From: Bacteroidales bacterium
GTDB lineage: Bacteria; Bacteroidota; Bacteroidia; Bacteroidales; B18-G4
NCBI GenBank assembly: GCA_023145125.1
Contig: JAGLEK010000028.1
Location: 1-5,965, forward strand
Reading direction: 5' to 3'
DNA: 5,965 nt
Shown here: in pieces, positions 1 through 5,965 of the stretch
How positions within the stretch are numbered: position 1 is the stretch's first letter
Layout of the letters: every line of letters begins with the position of its first letter
The notes under the pieces: generated by a model
What the model saw: the letters and a program-made list of their open reading frames with translations, nothing else
What the model was told of the DNA's origin: nothing
Database searches by the model: none
Position numbers and translations under genes: made by a program

Positions 1-1377
1 CTATTTCAGCCCAAACTTCCCCATCCTCCTATCCAACGACTGCCAGGTGATATTGAGCAGTTCTGCAGCCTTTGACTTATTGTTGTTGGCTTGCTTAAGC
101 GCTTTCAGGATCACGCTTTTTTCAATTTCTGCAAGGTCTAGATTATTCTCCTGTATGCTGTCCCCGGCTGCTTCATCTCCTGAGCCTGGTATGCTGAAGC
201 GGAAGTTTTCCCAGCCTATGCTGTCGCCGTCGCAAAGGATGATAGCACGCTCTACCATATTCCTGAGCTCCCGTACATTGCCCGGGAAGCTGTAATCTGT
301 CAATTTTTCTATCAGCTCCCGGTCGATGGATTTGATCTCCTTGTTCATCTGCTCCGCAAAAAAATGAATGTAATACTCCAGAAGGGGAGGGATGTCATCT
401 TTCCTTTCACGCAGGGGCGGGATCTCGATCACAAAGGTGCTAAGCCTGTGATAAAGGTCAGGCCTGAATTTCGATATTTTGCTTAAAGCAAAGAGGTCGC
501 GGTTGGATGCGGTTATGACCCTGAGATCTACTGAAACTTCAATCCTGGAGCCTAACTTGCTGATCTTCTTCTCCTCCAGCACCCGAAGCATCTTGGCTTG
601 CTGTGTCAATGGCATATCTCCTATCTCATCCAGGAATAAAGTTCCGTTGTTTGCGATCTCAAACCATCCTTCCTTATCTTCCCTGGCATCGGTAAATGCA
701 CCTTTTTTATGCCCAAAAAACTCACTCTCAAAAAGTGTCTCCGGTACGGCAGAGCAGTTCACTGAATAGAAAAACTGCTTTTTTCTCGCGCTTAACAAAT
801 GGATGCCCCTGGCAACGAGTTCTTTCCCGGTCCCACTCTCACCGGTGATCAGCACTGAGGTTGTGTTAGTCATGGCTACACGCGACATCAGCTCTACCAC
901 ATTTTTCATGGCTGCACTCTTGCCGATCAGGTCGTGCCCGAATATGTTTTGTATCTCATTCGACACAAGCTCAAATTTATGCTCCGTGCTCTTTAGCTTT
1001 TCACTGAGCAATATGAAACGCCTTGTACGCTCAATGGCATGGTTGATCTCGGGGAGACGGAATGGTTTCTGGAAATAGTCGAATGCACCATGCCTCATTG
1101 AATCAATGACTGTGCTCATGTCGCCGTGCCCGGATATCATGATCACTTCAAGCTCAGGGTATTCTGCCTTAACTTTTTTAAGGACCTCGATCCCATCCAT
1201 CTCAGGGAGTTTCACATCCAGGATAAGGATGTCGATGGCAGTATTCTCCAGGACCCTGAATGCTTCAGAGGGTACACCGGCCTTGTAAACAAGGAATTGC
1301 TGTCCACTCAAAAACTCCTCGATCTCATCACGCATGCGGATTTCGTCATCAAGTACCAGCACATTTAATTGCTTCAT
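1..1377 (-). CDS. NtrC-family sigma-54-dependent response regulator
   Basis: Complete 458-residue cytoplasmic transcription activator, ATG at 1377 and TAG at 3-1. Domains seen: receiver at about residues 4-118, with acidic pair D10/D11, phosphoacceptor D54, S82 in the switch position and K104; a linker; sigma-54 AAA+ domain at about 150-385, with Walker A GESGTGKE (179-186), Walker B LFLDE (247-251), arginine-finger region FRPDLYHRL (304-312) and sensor II GNVREL (366-371); a short linker; and a Fis-type helix-turn-helix at about 415-458. Such proteins oligomerise on phosphorylation and use ATP hydrolysis to open sigma-54 RNA polymerase promoters. The sigma-contact loop reads GAFTDA (226-231) rather than GAFTGA. 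The gene follows the sensor kinase gene by 11 bp on the same strand, so it is very likely the cognate output. A GGAG lies one base before the ATG, too close to be a classical Shine-Dalgarno. Target genes cannot be told from this window. Confidence 0.96.
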   Translation of the reverse strand: MKQLNVLVLDDEIRMRDEIEEFLSGQQFLVYKAGVPSEAFRVLENTAIDILILDVKLPEMDGIEVLKKVKAEYPELEVIMISGHGDMSTVIDSMRHGAFDYFQKPFRLPEINHAIERTRRFILLSEKLKSTEHKFELVSNEIQNIFGHDLIGKSAAMKNVVELMSRVAMTNTTSVLITGESGTGKELVARGIHLLSARKKQFFYSVNCSAVPETLFESEFFGHKKGAFTDAREDKEGWFEIANNGTLFLDEIGDMPLTQQAKMLRVLEEKKISKLGSRIEVSVDLRVITASNRDLFALSKISKFRPDLYHRLSTFVIEIPPLRERKDDIPPLLEYYIHFFAEQMNKEIKSIDRELIEKLTDYSFPGNVRELRNMVERAIILCDGDSIGWENFRFSIPGSGDEAAGDSIQENNLDLAEIEKSVILKALKQANNNKSKAAELLNITWQSLDRRMGKFGLK

Positions 1378-1388
1378 ACTCCGGCTTT

Positions 1389-3641
1389 TTAGTTTTTACT
1401 CTCTTTTGGTTCTGTATATATTGGCAGGGTGACTATCAGCTTGGTATATTTCCCCTCCTTACTGTCGGCGGTGATCTCTCCTTTCATTTCCTTGATGATA
1501 CCATAAATGATCGAGAGCCCGAGGCCTGTGCCCATCTCTTCCTTTTTTGTAGTAAAGAAGGGGTCGAAGATATTTCCTATGATGCTTTCGGGGATCCCCG
1601 TACCATTGTCATGGATGATCATGCCACAGGCTTTTCGGTTGGCGAAAGTTGTGAGCTTTATGATCTTTTTATAGTCACCTATTTCCGCCTTTTCTTTTTC
1701 CAGTACGGCATACCTGGCATTCGACAACAGGTTCAGGATCACCTGCTCAAACTTATACTTGTTCCCAAAGGTGATATCATTCCTGCTGGAGTATTTCACC
1801 TGCAACTCGATGCCCTTGCTGTCATACTGCCTTGAGATGAGAGAAAGGGCATTGTAGACCACCTCGCTGACAGATAAAGGCTCGAGAATGGCGTCGCCCT
1901 GGTCGCGGGAAAATATCCTCACATGCTCAATGATATTTCTGATGCGTTCAATATCTTTGAATAGTGAATCAGTCTTGCGCCTGGTGTATTCTTCTGTGAT
2001 CTCCCCGGATTGCAGCTTGATCAGCATGTTGTCGATCCCCATTGCTATACTGCCCAGGGGCTGGTTGATCTCATGGGCAATGCCTGCAGCCAGTTCCCCC
2101 AGCGATTCCAACTTGGATTTCTGGATCAGCATCTCCTGTTGTTTTCGAATCTTTTCAAGCTCCTCCTGCACCCGCTGCTCCAGGTTTCGGTTCAGTTTTC
2201 TAAGTTCCTCTGCAGTCTTTTTCCTGTCTGTTATATCTGAAACGAAAGTCAAAACAGCAGTTTCGCCTTCCCAGGTGATCACGGTCGACTTGATCTCAAA
2301 CCACCTGAGTTTCTTTTTCTTATTAATGAATTTAATGTCGTAACGGTCGGGAAACTCTTCACCCCTGAGGCGCTTCATGTGGTTATCCATGATAAGGTCC
2401 TTGAAGTCGATATGCATGAAGTCACTGAAAGGCCTGCCAATGATATTTTTGGGAAGGTAGCCGGTCATTTCGTAGATCATGGGGTTGATGAACCTTACGA
2501 TTCCCTCTACTGTAAGAAGAATTCCATCATTGGCGTTTTCAAAGATCTGCCGGTATTTTTCTTCGCTTTCCCGAAGGAGTGATTCGATATTTTTCCTGTC
2601 GGAGATCTCTTTGATCAGGTCTTGTGTTCTTTCCTGTATCCTGCTTTCGAGTTCATTGTTGAGTTTGAGTAATTCAATATCAACGCGTTTTCGGTGAATG
2701 GCTGCACCGATGATATCGGCAGCAGTGCCCAGGGCATAGAGCTCGGCTTCGTTCCATTCGCGTGGCTTACAGCACTCATCCAGCCCGATGAAGCCCCACC
2801 AGGTGTTGTTTACAAAGATGGGCATGATCACGATCGACACAAGGCCGAGTTCAGTAAGCAACTTCCTTTCCGACTTTGGAAAATCCCCTATATTCCCATG
2901 AATGGGTTTCCCTTTTTGCAAAGTCTTTACCCACCTGCTAAAACCATCTTTATAATTTATCTCTTTCAGGATAGTACCATCCACATCATCCACATTGGGT
3001 GTGGCCCAGTCAAAAAGAAGGCTCGTATAGATCTGTTTTTTATTATCCAGGAAATTCTCAAAGATATATACCCTGCTAACCTCTGTAGCTTCGCCCAGCC
3101 TTTTCAGCACATCGGCAATGCTCTGGGTAGTGTAATTGTATTTAAAAAAGAGCTCTGAAGCATAGTTAACCGCTTTGAGGATGACATCGCTTCTTTGTAA
3201 AGCATCTTCAGCTTCCTGCCGGCGCCGTAGCTGCTCCTCCATGCTTTTCTCCAGAAGTATCTCCCGCCCCAGTTCTCTTATCTGGCTTTCCAATTCCTCC
3301 CGCTCGACAGGCTTGATCAGGTAGCCCCTGACGCGGTGCTTGATGGCTTGAAGAAAGTTTTCTTTTTTATCATGGGCTGTCATGATGATGATGCGGGTGT
3401 CGTGGTTCTTCTTCCTGATCTCCCTGATCATCTCCAGCCCATCCATTTCCGGCATGTTGATGTCGGTAACCACCAGGTCGGGTTTCACCTTATTGAAGAT
3501 CTTAAGTCCGGCCTTGCCGTTTTCAGCAATATGAAGATCCTCCACGATGCCCTTAATTACAGAACCGTAGACCTTCCGGATGGAAGCCTTGTCTTCGGCA
3601 TAAAGTACTGAAATGGGTATCTTTTTGGTGGTTTTTGCCAT
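1389..3641 (-). CDS. Soluble sensor histidine kinase with N-terminal receiver (REC-GAF-PAS-HisKA-HATPase)
   Basis: Complete 750-residue protein, ATG at 3641 and TAA at 1391-1389. Domains in order: receiver at about residues 9-125 (E16/D17, phosphoacceptor D60, T88, K110); a charged, probably coiled-coil linker (about 120-150); GAF-like domain (about 150-318) with the WWGFIGLDE stretch at 281-289; a second helical linker; PAS domain (about 358-472); a coiled coil; HisKA with H-box HEINQPL and phosphoacceptor H523; HATPase with N-box NLLSNA (637-642), G1 DNGTGIP (678-684), F-box DPFFTTK (693-699) and G2 GTGLGLS (704-710). All catalytic motifs are intact. No signal peptide or membrane segment is seen, so it should act in the cytoplasm. 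The HEINQPL H-box resembles kinases of the NtrB/DctB type, which commonly partner NtrC-type regulators, matching the gene 11 bp downstream. The N-terminal receiver could take phosphate from another kinase or from H523. The signal is unknown; no haem-, flavin- or bilin-binding residue can be assigned. Confidence 0.95.
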   Translation of the reverse strand: MAKTTKKIPISVLYAEDKASIRKVYGSVIKGIVEDLHIAENGKAGLKIFNKVKPDLVVTDINMPEMDGLEMIREIRKKNHDTRIIIMTAHDKKENFLQAIKHRVRGYLIKPVEREELESQIRELGREILLEKSMEEQLRRRQEAEDALQRSDVILKAVNYASELFFKYNYTTQSIADVLKRLGEATEVSRVYIFENFLDNKKQIYTSLLFDWATPNVDDVDGTILKEINYKDGFSRWVKTLQKGKPIHGNIGDFPKSERKLLTELGLVSIVIMPIFVNNTWWGFIGLDECCKPREWNEAELYALGTAADIIGAAIHRKRVDIELLKLNNELESRIQERTQDLIKEISDRKNIESLLRESEEKYRQIFENANDGILLTVEGIVRFINPMIYEMTGYLPKNIIGRPFSDFMHIDFKDLIMDNHMKRLRGEEFPDRYDIKFINKKKKLRWFEIKSTVITWEGETAVLTFVSDITDRKKTAEELRKLNRNLEQRVQEELEKIRKQQEMLIQKSKLESLGELAAGIAHEINQPLGSIAMGIDNMLIKLQSGEITEEYTRRKTDSLFKDIERIRNIIEHVRIFSRDQGDAILEPLSVSEVVYNALSLISRQYDSKGIELQVKYSSRNDITFGNKYKFEQVILNLLSNARYAVLEKEKAEIGDYKKIIKLTTFANRKACGMIIHDNGTGIPESIIGNIFDPFFTTKKEEMGTGLGLSIIYGIIKEMKGEITADSKEGKYTKLIVTLPIYTEPKESKN

Positions 3642-3772
3642 GTTTCTTTGCTATTTTCCCGCATTGAACTTGATATGGCTAAGTTAATAAATTAATTATT
3701 CATGAATGATGATCTTCAGTTGAACAAATCAGGGCCTATCCTGTTAATAGATTGAATTTTACAGATATCACA
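3642..3772. promoter_or_regulatory. Divergent intergenic region between the kinase operon and pdxH
   Basis: This 131-bp, AT-rich stretch separates the two divergent genes and must hold the pdxH promoter and probably that of the kinase-regulator operon. On the minus strand, TAACTTAG (3686 to 3679) matches the Bacteroidota -7 element TAnnTTTG at five of six fixed positions and lies 37 bp before the kinase ATG, but I find no TTG at the expected -33 distance. On the plus strand no convincing -7/-33 pair is seen ahead of pdxH. There is no GG-N10-GC sigma-54 core, so the operon does not appear to autoregulate through that sigma factor. Neither flanking gene has a good Shine-Dalgarno sequence. Promoter placement is a weak inference. 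Confidence 0.45.
3698..3707. promoter_or_regulatory. Perfect 10-bp palindrome, candidate operator
   Basis: ATTCATGAAT is a perfect inverted repeat in the divergent region, 56 bp before the kinase ATG and 65 bp before the pdxH ATG. It lies next to a second short palindrome, AATTAATT (3690-3697). A symmetric site here could bind a dimeric regulator acting on either gene. In an AT-rich spacer short palindromes also arise by chance, so an operator role is only a possibility. Confidence 0.25.
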
Positions 3773-4417
3773 ATGTCAGATAAAAAGCTAATTGAATATC
3801 GCAGGGAATATCTTGCCGGGGAATTGCTGGAGGAAAATATCCTCAAAGATCCGTATTTACAGTTTTCTTATTGGCTGGATGAGGCTATCCTTTCCGGTAT
3901 TAACGATCCAACTGCTATGGCACTGGCTACCTCCGATGCTTCAGGAAACCCTTCCGTGCGCATTGTCCTGCTAAAAGATGCCAGGCCTGAAGGCTTTGTG
4001 TTTTTTACAAATTACCAGAGCCGGAAGGCAAGCGAACTGGATGACAACCCCCGGGCCGCAGTCATGTTCTTCTGGCCGGGCCTCGACCGCCAGGTCAGGA
4101 TAGAAGGGAAAATTGAAAAGATCAGCATTGGTGAATCCAATGAGTTTTTTCGATCAAGGCCGGTAGGTAGTCGCATTGCCTCCATAATATCCCCCCAGGG
4201 AGAAGTCATTCCCGCCAGGGATTTCCTTGAACAGAAATTCCAGGAGTACAGTACAAGGCTGGATGATGAAAATATTGAGCGTCCCGATCATTGGGGCGGC
4301 TATATCCTGAAACCCAAAAGTTATGAATTCTGGCAGGGGAGGGAGAACAGGCTGAATGACAGGATTCAATACGTTCTGCTTGATGGTCGGTGGGGGATTT
4401 CACGTTTGGCGCCTTGA
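3773..4417 (+). CDS. pdxH: Pyridoxine/pyridoxamine 5'-phosphate oxidase
   Basis: Complete protein of 214 residues from ATG 3773 to TGA 4415-4417. This FMN-dependent, normally homodimeric cytosolic enzyme oxidises pyridoxine or pyridoxamine 5'-phosphate with O2 to pyridoxal 5'-phosphate, the last step of PLP synthesis and salvage. Family motifs seen: R10 and Y13 (equivalent to E. coli R14/Y17), RIVLLK (63-68) and FFTNYQSRKA (77-86) for FMN, RQVRIEG (106-112), FFRSRPVGSRI (125-135), EFWQGRENRLNDR (185-197) and C-terminal RLAP. ATG 3773 is preferred over the in-frame TTG at 3752 because it gives the usual family N-terminus and length; neither has a good ribosome binding site. Odd points: N195 replaces the usual His of RLHDR, F125 the usual Tyr before FxSRP, and G143 the usual Ser of the PQS FMN motif. 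Fold and family are secure; full activity is likely but these changes leave some doubt. It is divergent from the kinase operon and convergent with the DUF4301 gene. Confidence 0.94.
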   Translation: MSDKKLIEYRREYLAGELLEENILKDPYLQFSYWLDEAILSGINDPTAMALATSDASGNPSVRIVLLKDARPEGFVFFTNYQSRKASELDDNPRAAVMFFWPGLDRQVRIEGKIEKISIGESNEFFRSRPVGSRIASIISPQGEVIPARDFLEQKFQEYSTRLDDENIERPDHWGGYILKPKSYEFWQGRENRLNDRIQYVLLDGRWGISRLAP

Positions 4418-4433
4418 GAACTGGTTGCTGGCA

Positions 4434-4472
4434 CCCCGTCCCCCGTCCCCTGTCCCCTGCACCCTGTCCCCT
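4434..4472. repeat. C-rich heptamer tandem repeat, G-quadruplex-prone on the minus strand
   Basis: Five consecutive 7-bp units plus four bases: CCCCGTC at 4434 and 4441, CCCTGTC at 4448, CCCTGCA at 4455, CCCTGTC at 4462, then CCCT. It fills most of the 57-bp gap between the convergent stops of pdxH (4417) and the DUF4301 gene (4475), ending 2 bp from the latter. Read on the minus strand it has six runs of three to five G separated by loops of 2-4 bases, meeting the usual G3+N1-7 quadruplex pattern. That strand matches the 3' untranslated part of the DUF4301 mRNA. No ordinary hairpin plus U-tract terminator is seen in the gap. The repeat is directly visible; quadruplex formation and any termination role are inference. 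Confidence 0.85.
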
Positions 4473-4474
4473 AA

Positions 4475-5965
4475 TCACTGATGCTGCGGGCGAAGCAAGT
4501 CTGTCACGGTTTTAACAGGATTGAATGTCTCAATAGGCACTTCCACGAAGATGGTGATCCAGTTTGCCATGGCACCGTTCCAGAGGCCGGGCAGCTCCTG
4601 CGCTTTCAGCTCACGGCCATCTTTTGATTTTGCTGAGATCAGGCCCGTCTGGGGATCAACAAATTCTTTGAGGTTGAACTTATTACCCTTATAATCCTTC
4701 AGGCTGCAAACCAGGTCGACGGGGTTGAAATGCGTGGCCTGCTGTATGATCTCCTGCTGTCCTTCATCATCCATATCTATCTGTGCTGATTCCACGACTT
4801 GAAGCGTGGTATTTCCGGCATTGTCGGTAACCCGAAAAGGCCCGCCACCGGGTTCGCCTTCATTTTTCACCATACCACAAATACGGATGGGACGGTTTAG
4901 TTTGTCAAGGATGATGTCCCTTTTGTCTTCCAGTGAGAAAAAATTCATGCCTTTCGGGAAATGGATGTTAAGTTCTTCTCTTGCAAAGGTGATTGCCTCT
5001 TCTGTCGCTGTACCATCCATATCTCCGCTTTCTATGCTGGCAAGTATCCGGAATGATCTTTTCATCAGGTCGATGAGCAATCCTCCCAACACCTTTTTAT
5101 ACAAATAGGTAGGTTGTTTCAGCTTATCAGGAACGACATTATCGATATTTTTAATAAATGCGATATCCGCATCGAGGTCGTTGAGGTTTTCTATGAGAGC
5201 CCCGTGGCCTCCCGGCCTGAAGAGTAAAGAGCCATCAGCATTTCTGAAAGGTATATTATCCATATCCACTGCGATTGTATCGGTGGATGGTTTTTGTTCC
5301 GACCAGGAAATGTCGAATTTGATATTCCCATTTTGATTGAATTCCCCTTCTGTTGCTTTTGCCCTTGCAATGAATCTCTCTTTGTGTTCTGGTGATACAG
5401 TGAAGTGAAGATGTACGGTATTGTTTTGATCTTTACTGTATTCTAATCCTTCAGCCATATGTTCTTCCAGTGGTGTTCTGGGGCCATCAGGGTAGCTGTG
5501 AAAGAAAAGCAGGCCCTTAGGGAGGGACGCGTAATCAAGTCCTGCTCCTGTAAGCAGATACCTTATTATGGTCCTGTAATCCCCATCTGCCAGAAGTTGC
5601 CCGATGTCATGTTCATCTTCAGCCAGTGCTTTTGTCAAAGCGGGATAGAAGGCAAAATCTGTGATCTTATCCAGGAATTGTGCAACCTCTTTGTCAGCTT
5701 CTGCCTGATCATCTTCCATACAGGCATACAAACTCTTGAACATGCGGCTGGCAGCGCCGGATGCCGGCACCATTTTGGTGATAGAATACTTTGGTGCAGC
5801 TTTTTCAAATACTGCGGTCAATACTGCGGTTTTTTCATCATCCAGGACACGGATGCCATTATCCGGGGTGGCTGCACCTATAAGGTTAACATAGGGAAAG
5901 CCATTGCGAAAGTTTTCGATTTGTTGTTCGATGCTTTTTGGGGAAATATTTTTCTTTTCGAATTG
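4475..5965 (-). CDS. DUF4301 family protein, 5' end beyond the window; probable UDP-sugar pyrophosphorylase-like fold
   Basis: Partial gene: 496 codons plus TGA at 4477-4475, open to the right edge. A TTG at 5821 could be taken as a start, but the frame continues upstream for 48 sense codons (residues 1-48 here) that read like a family N-terminus, including EQQIENFRNGFPYVNLIGAA (13-32). The true start probably lies a short way past 5965. Motifs: VPASGAASRMFK (66-77), TPLEEHMAEG (164-173), RPGGHGALIENL (250-261), FIKNIDNVV (270-278), FNPVDLVCSLKDYKG (413-427), and LPGLWNGAMANW (458-469) near a C-terminus ending in LRPQHQ. The GHG segment followed by NIDN resembles the substrate-loop and NxDN motifs of eukaryotic-type UDP-glucose/UDP-GlcNAc pyrophosphorylases, and the glycine-containing N-terminal motif could be the nucleotide loop. 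Function is not established; nucleotidyl transfer to a sugar phosphate is my inference. No signal peptide or membrane segment is seen in the visible part. Confidence 0.9.
   Translation of the reverse strand, partial: QFEKKNISPKSIEQQIENFRNGFPYVNLIGAATPDNGIRVLDDEKTAVLTAVFEKAAPKYSITKMVPASGAASRMFKSLYACMEDDQAEADKEVAQFLDKITDFAFYPALTKALAEDEHDIGQLLADGDYRTIIRYLLTGAGLDYASLPKGLLFFHSYPDGPRTPLEEHMAEGLEYSKDQNNTVHLHFTVSPEHKERFIARAKATEGEFNQNGNIKFDISWSEQKPSTDTIAVDMDNIPFRNADGSLLFRPGGHGALIENLNDLDADIAFIKNIDNVVPDKLKQPTYLYKKVLGGLLIDLMKRSFRILASIESGDMDGTATEEAITFAREELNIHFPKGMNFFSLEDKRDIILDKLNRPIRICGMVKNEGEPGGGPFRVTDNAGNTTLQVVESAQIDMDDEGQQEIIQQATHFNPVDLVCSLKDYKGNKFNLKEFVDPQTGLISAKSKDGRELKAQELPGLWNGAMANWITIFVEVPIETFNPVKTVTDLLRPQHQ

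Noticed and set aside
1260..1835. A 191-codon plus-strand open frame across the regulator/kinase junction
   Set aside because: It lies antisense to two well-supported genes, its translation has no recognisable domain, and it fits the usual antisense shadow of conserved coding sequence.
2694..3158. A 154-codon plus-strand open frame within the kinase gene
   Set aside because: It is antisense to the GAF coding region, has no recognisable motif or ribosome binding site, and the kinase frame is intact throughout.
3752..3754. TTG as an upstream start for pdxH
   Set aside because: It adds seven residues not expected in the family, while the in-frame ATG at 3773 gives the standard N-terminus; neither has a better ribosome binding site.
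3748..3755. TAGATTGA as a Bacteroidota -7 promoter element for pdxH
   Set aside because: It has two mismatches to TAnnTTTG and the nearest upstream TTG (3720-3722) is too far for the normal -33 spacing.
4429..4445. TGGCAC resembling a sigma-54 -24 element
   Set aside because: The -12 TTGC element is missing at the required spacing and the sequence runs into the C-rich repeat between convergent genes, where no gene starts.
4206..4478. A 90-codon minus-strand open frame overlapping the pdxH 3' end and the repeat
   Set aside because: Its N-terminal part is translated heptamer repeat (Arg/Gly-rich) and the rest is antisense to conserved pdxH codons, so it is not a credible gene.

Overview
The window looks like ordinary chromosome from a member of the Bacteroidota. 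Three things point there: a DUF4301 protein (a family I know mainly from that phylum), a sigma-54 activator with the GAFTDA form of the sigma-contact loop, and gene starts with little or no usable Shine-Dalgarno sequence. Base composition is moderate and looks even throughout. I see no tRNA, rRNA, CRISPR array, transposase or integrase, and no sign of horizontal transfer. The assignment to phylum is inference from gene content.

Layout from left to right. (1) Positions 1-3641, minus strand: a two-gene signalling operon. The upstream gene (3641 to 1389) encodes a soluble sensor kinase with the order receiver, GAF, PAS, HisKA, HATPase. The downstream gene (1377 to 1), 11 bp away, encodes an NtrC-type response regulator with receiver, sigma-54 AAA+ and Fis-type helix-turn-helix domains. 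(2) Positions 3642-3772: a short AT-rich divergent intergenic region containing a 10-bp perfect palindrome. (3) Positions 3773-4417, plus strand: pdxH, pyridoxamine/pyridoxine 5'-phosphate oxidase, with several substitutions at positions usually conserved around the ligands. (4) Positions 4418-4474: a 57-bp convergent gap, most of it a C-rich heptamer tandem repeat whose minus strand has six closely spaced G-runs. (5) Positions 4475-5965, minus strand: a DUF4301 gene that runs off the right edge. Its frame stays open for 48 codons beyond the TTG at 5821, so that TTG is not its start.

The kinase and regulator almost certainly form a cognate pair. A signal sensed by GAF/PAS, or phosphate arriving at the N-terminal receiver, would change kinase output, and the phosphorylated regulator would activate sigma-54 promoters. 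No sigma-54 promoter is visible here, so the targets lie elsewhere. pdxH (PLP supply) and the DUF4301 gene (a likely UDP-sugar pyrophosphorylase-like enzyme) show no functional link to the signalling pair.

I found no clearly new multi-gene system. The points most worth a second look are the G-rich heptamer repeat between the convergent genes, the UDPGP-like motifs in the DUF4301 protein, the doubled receiver architecture of the two-component pair, and the altered active-site residues of PdxH.
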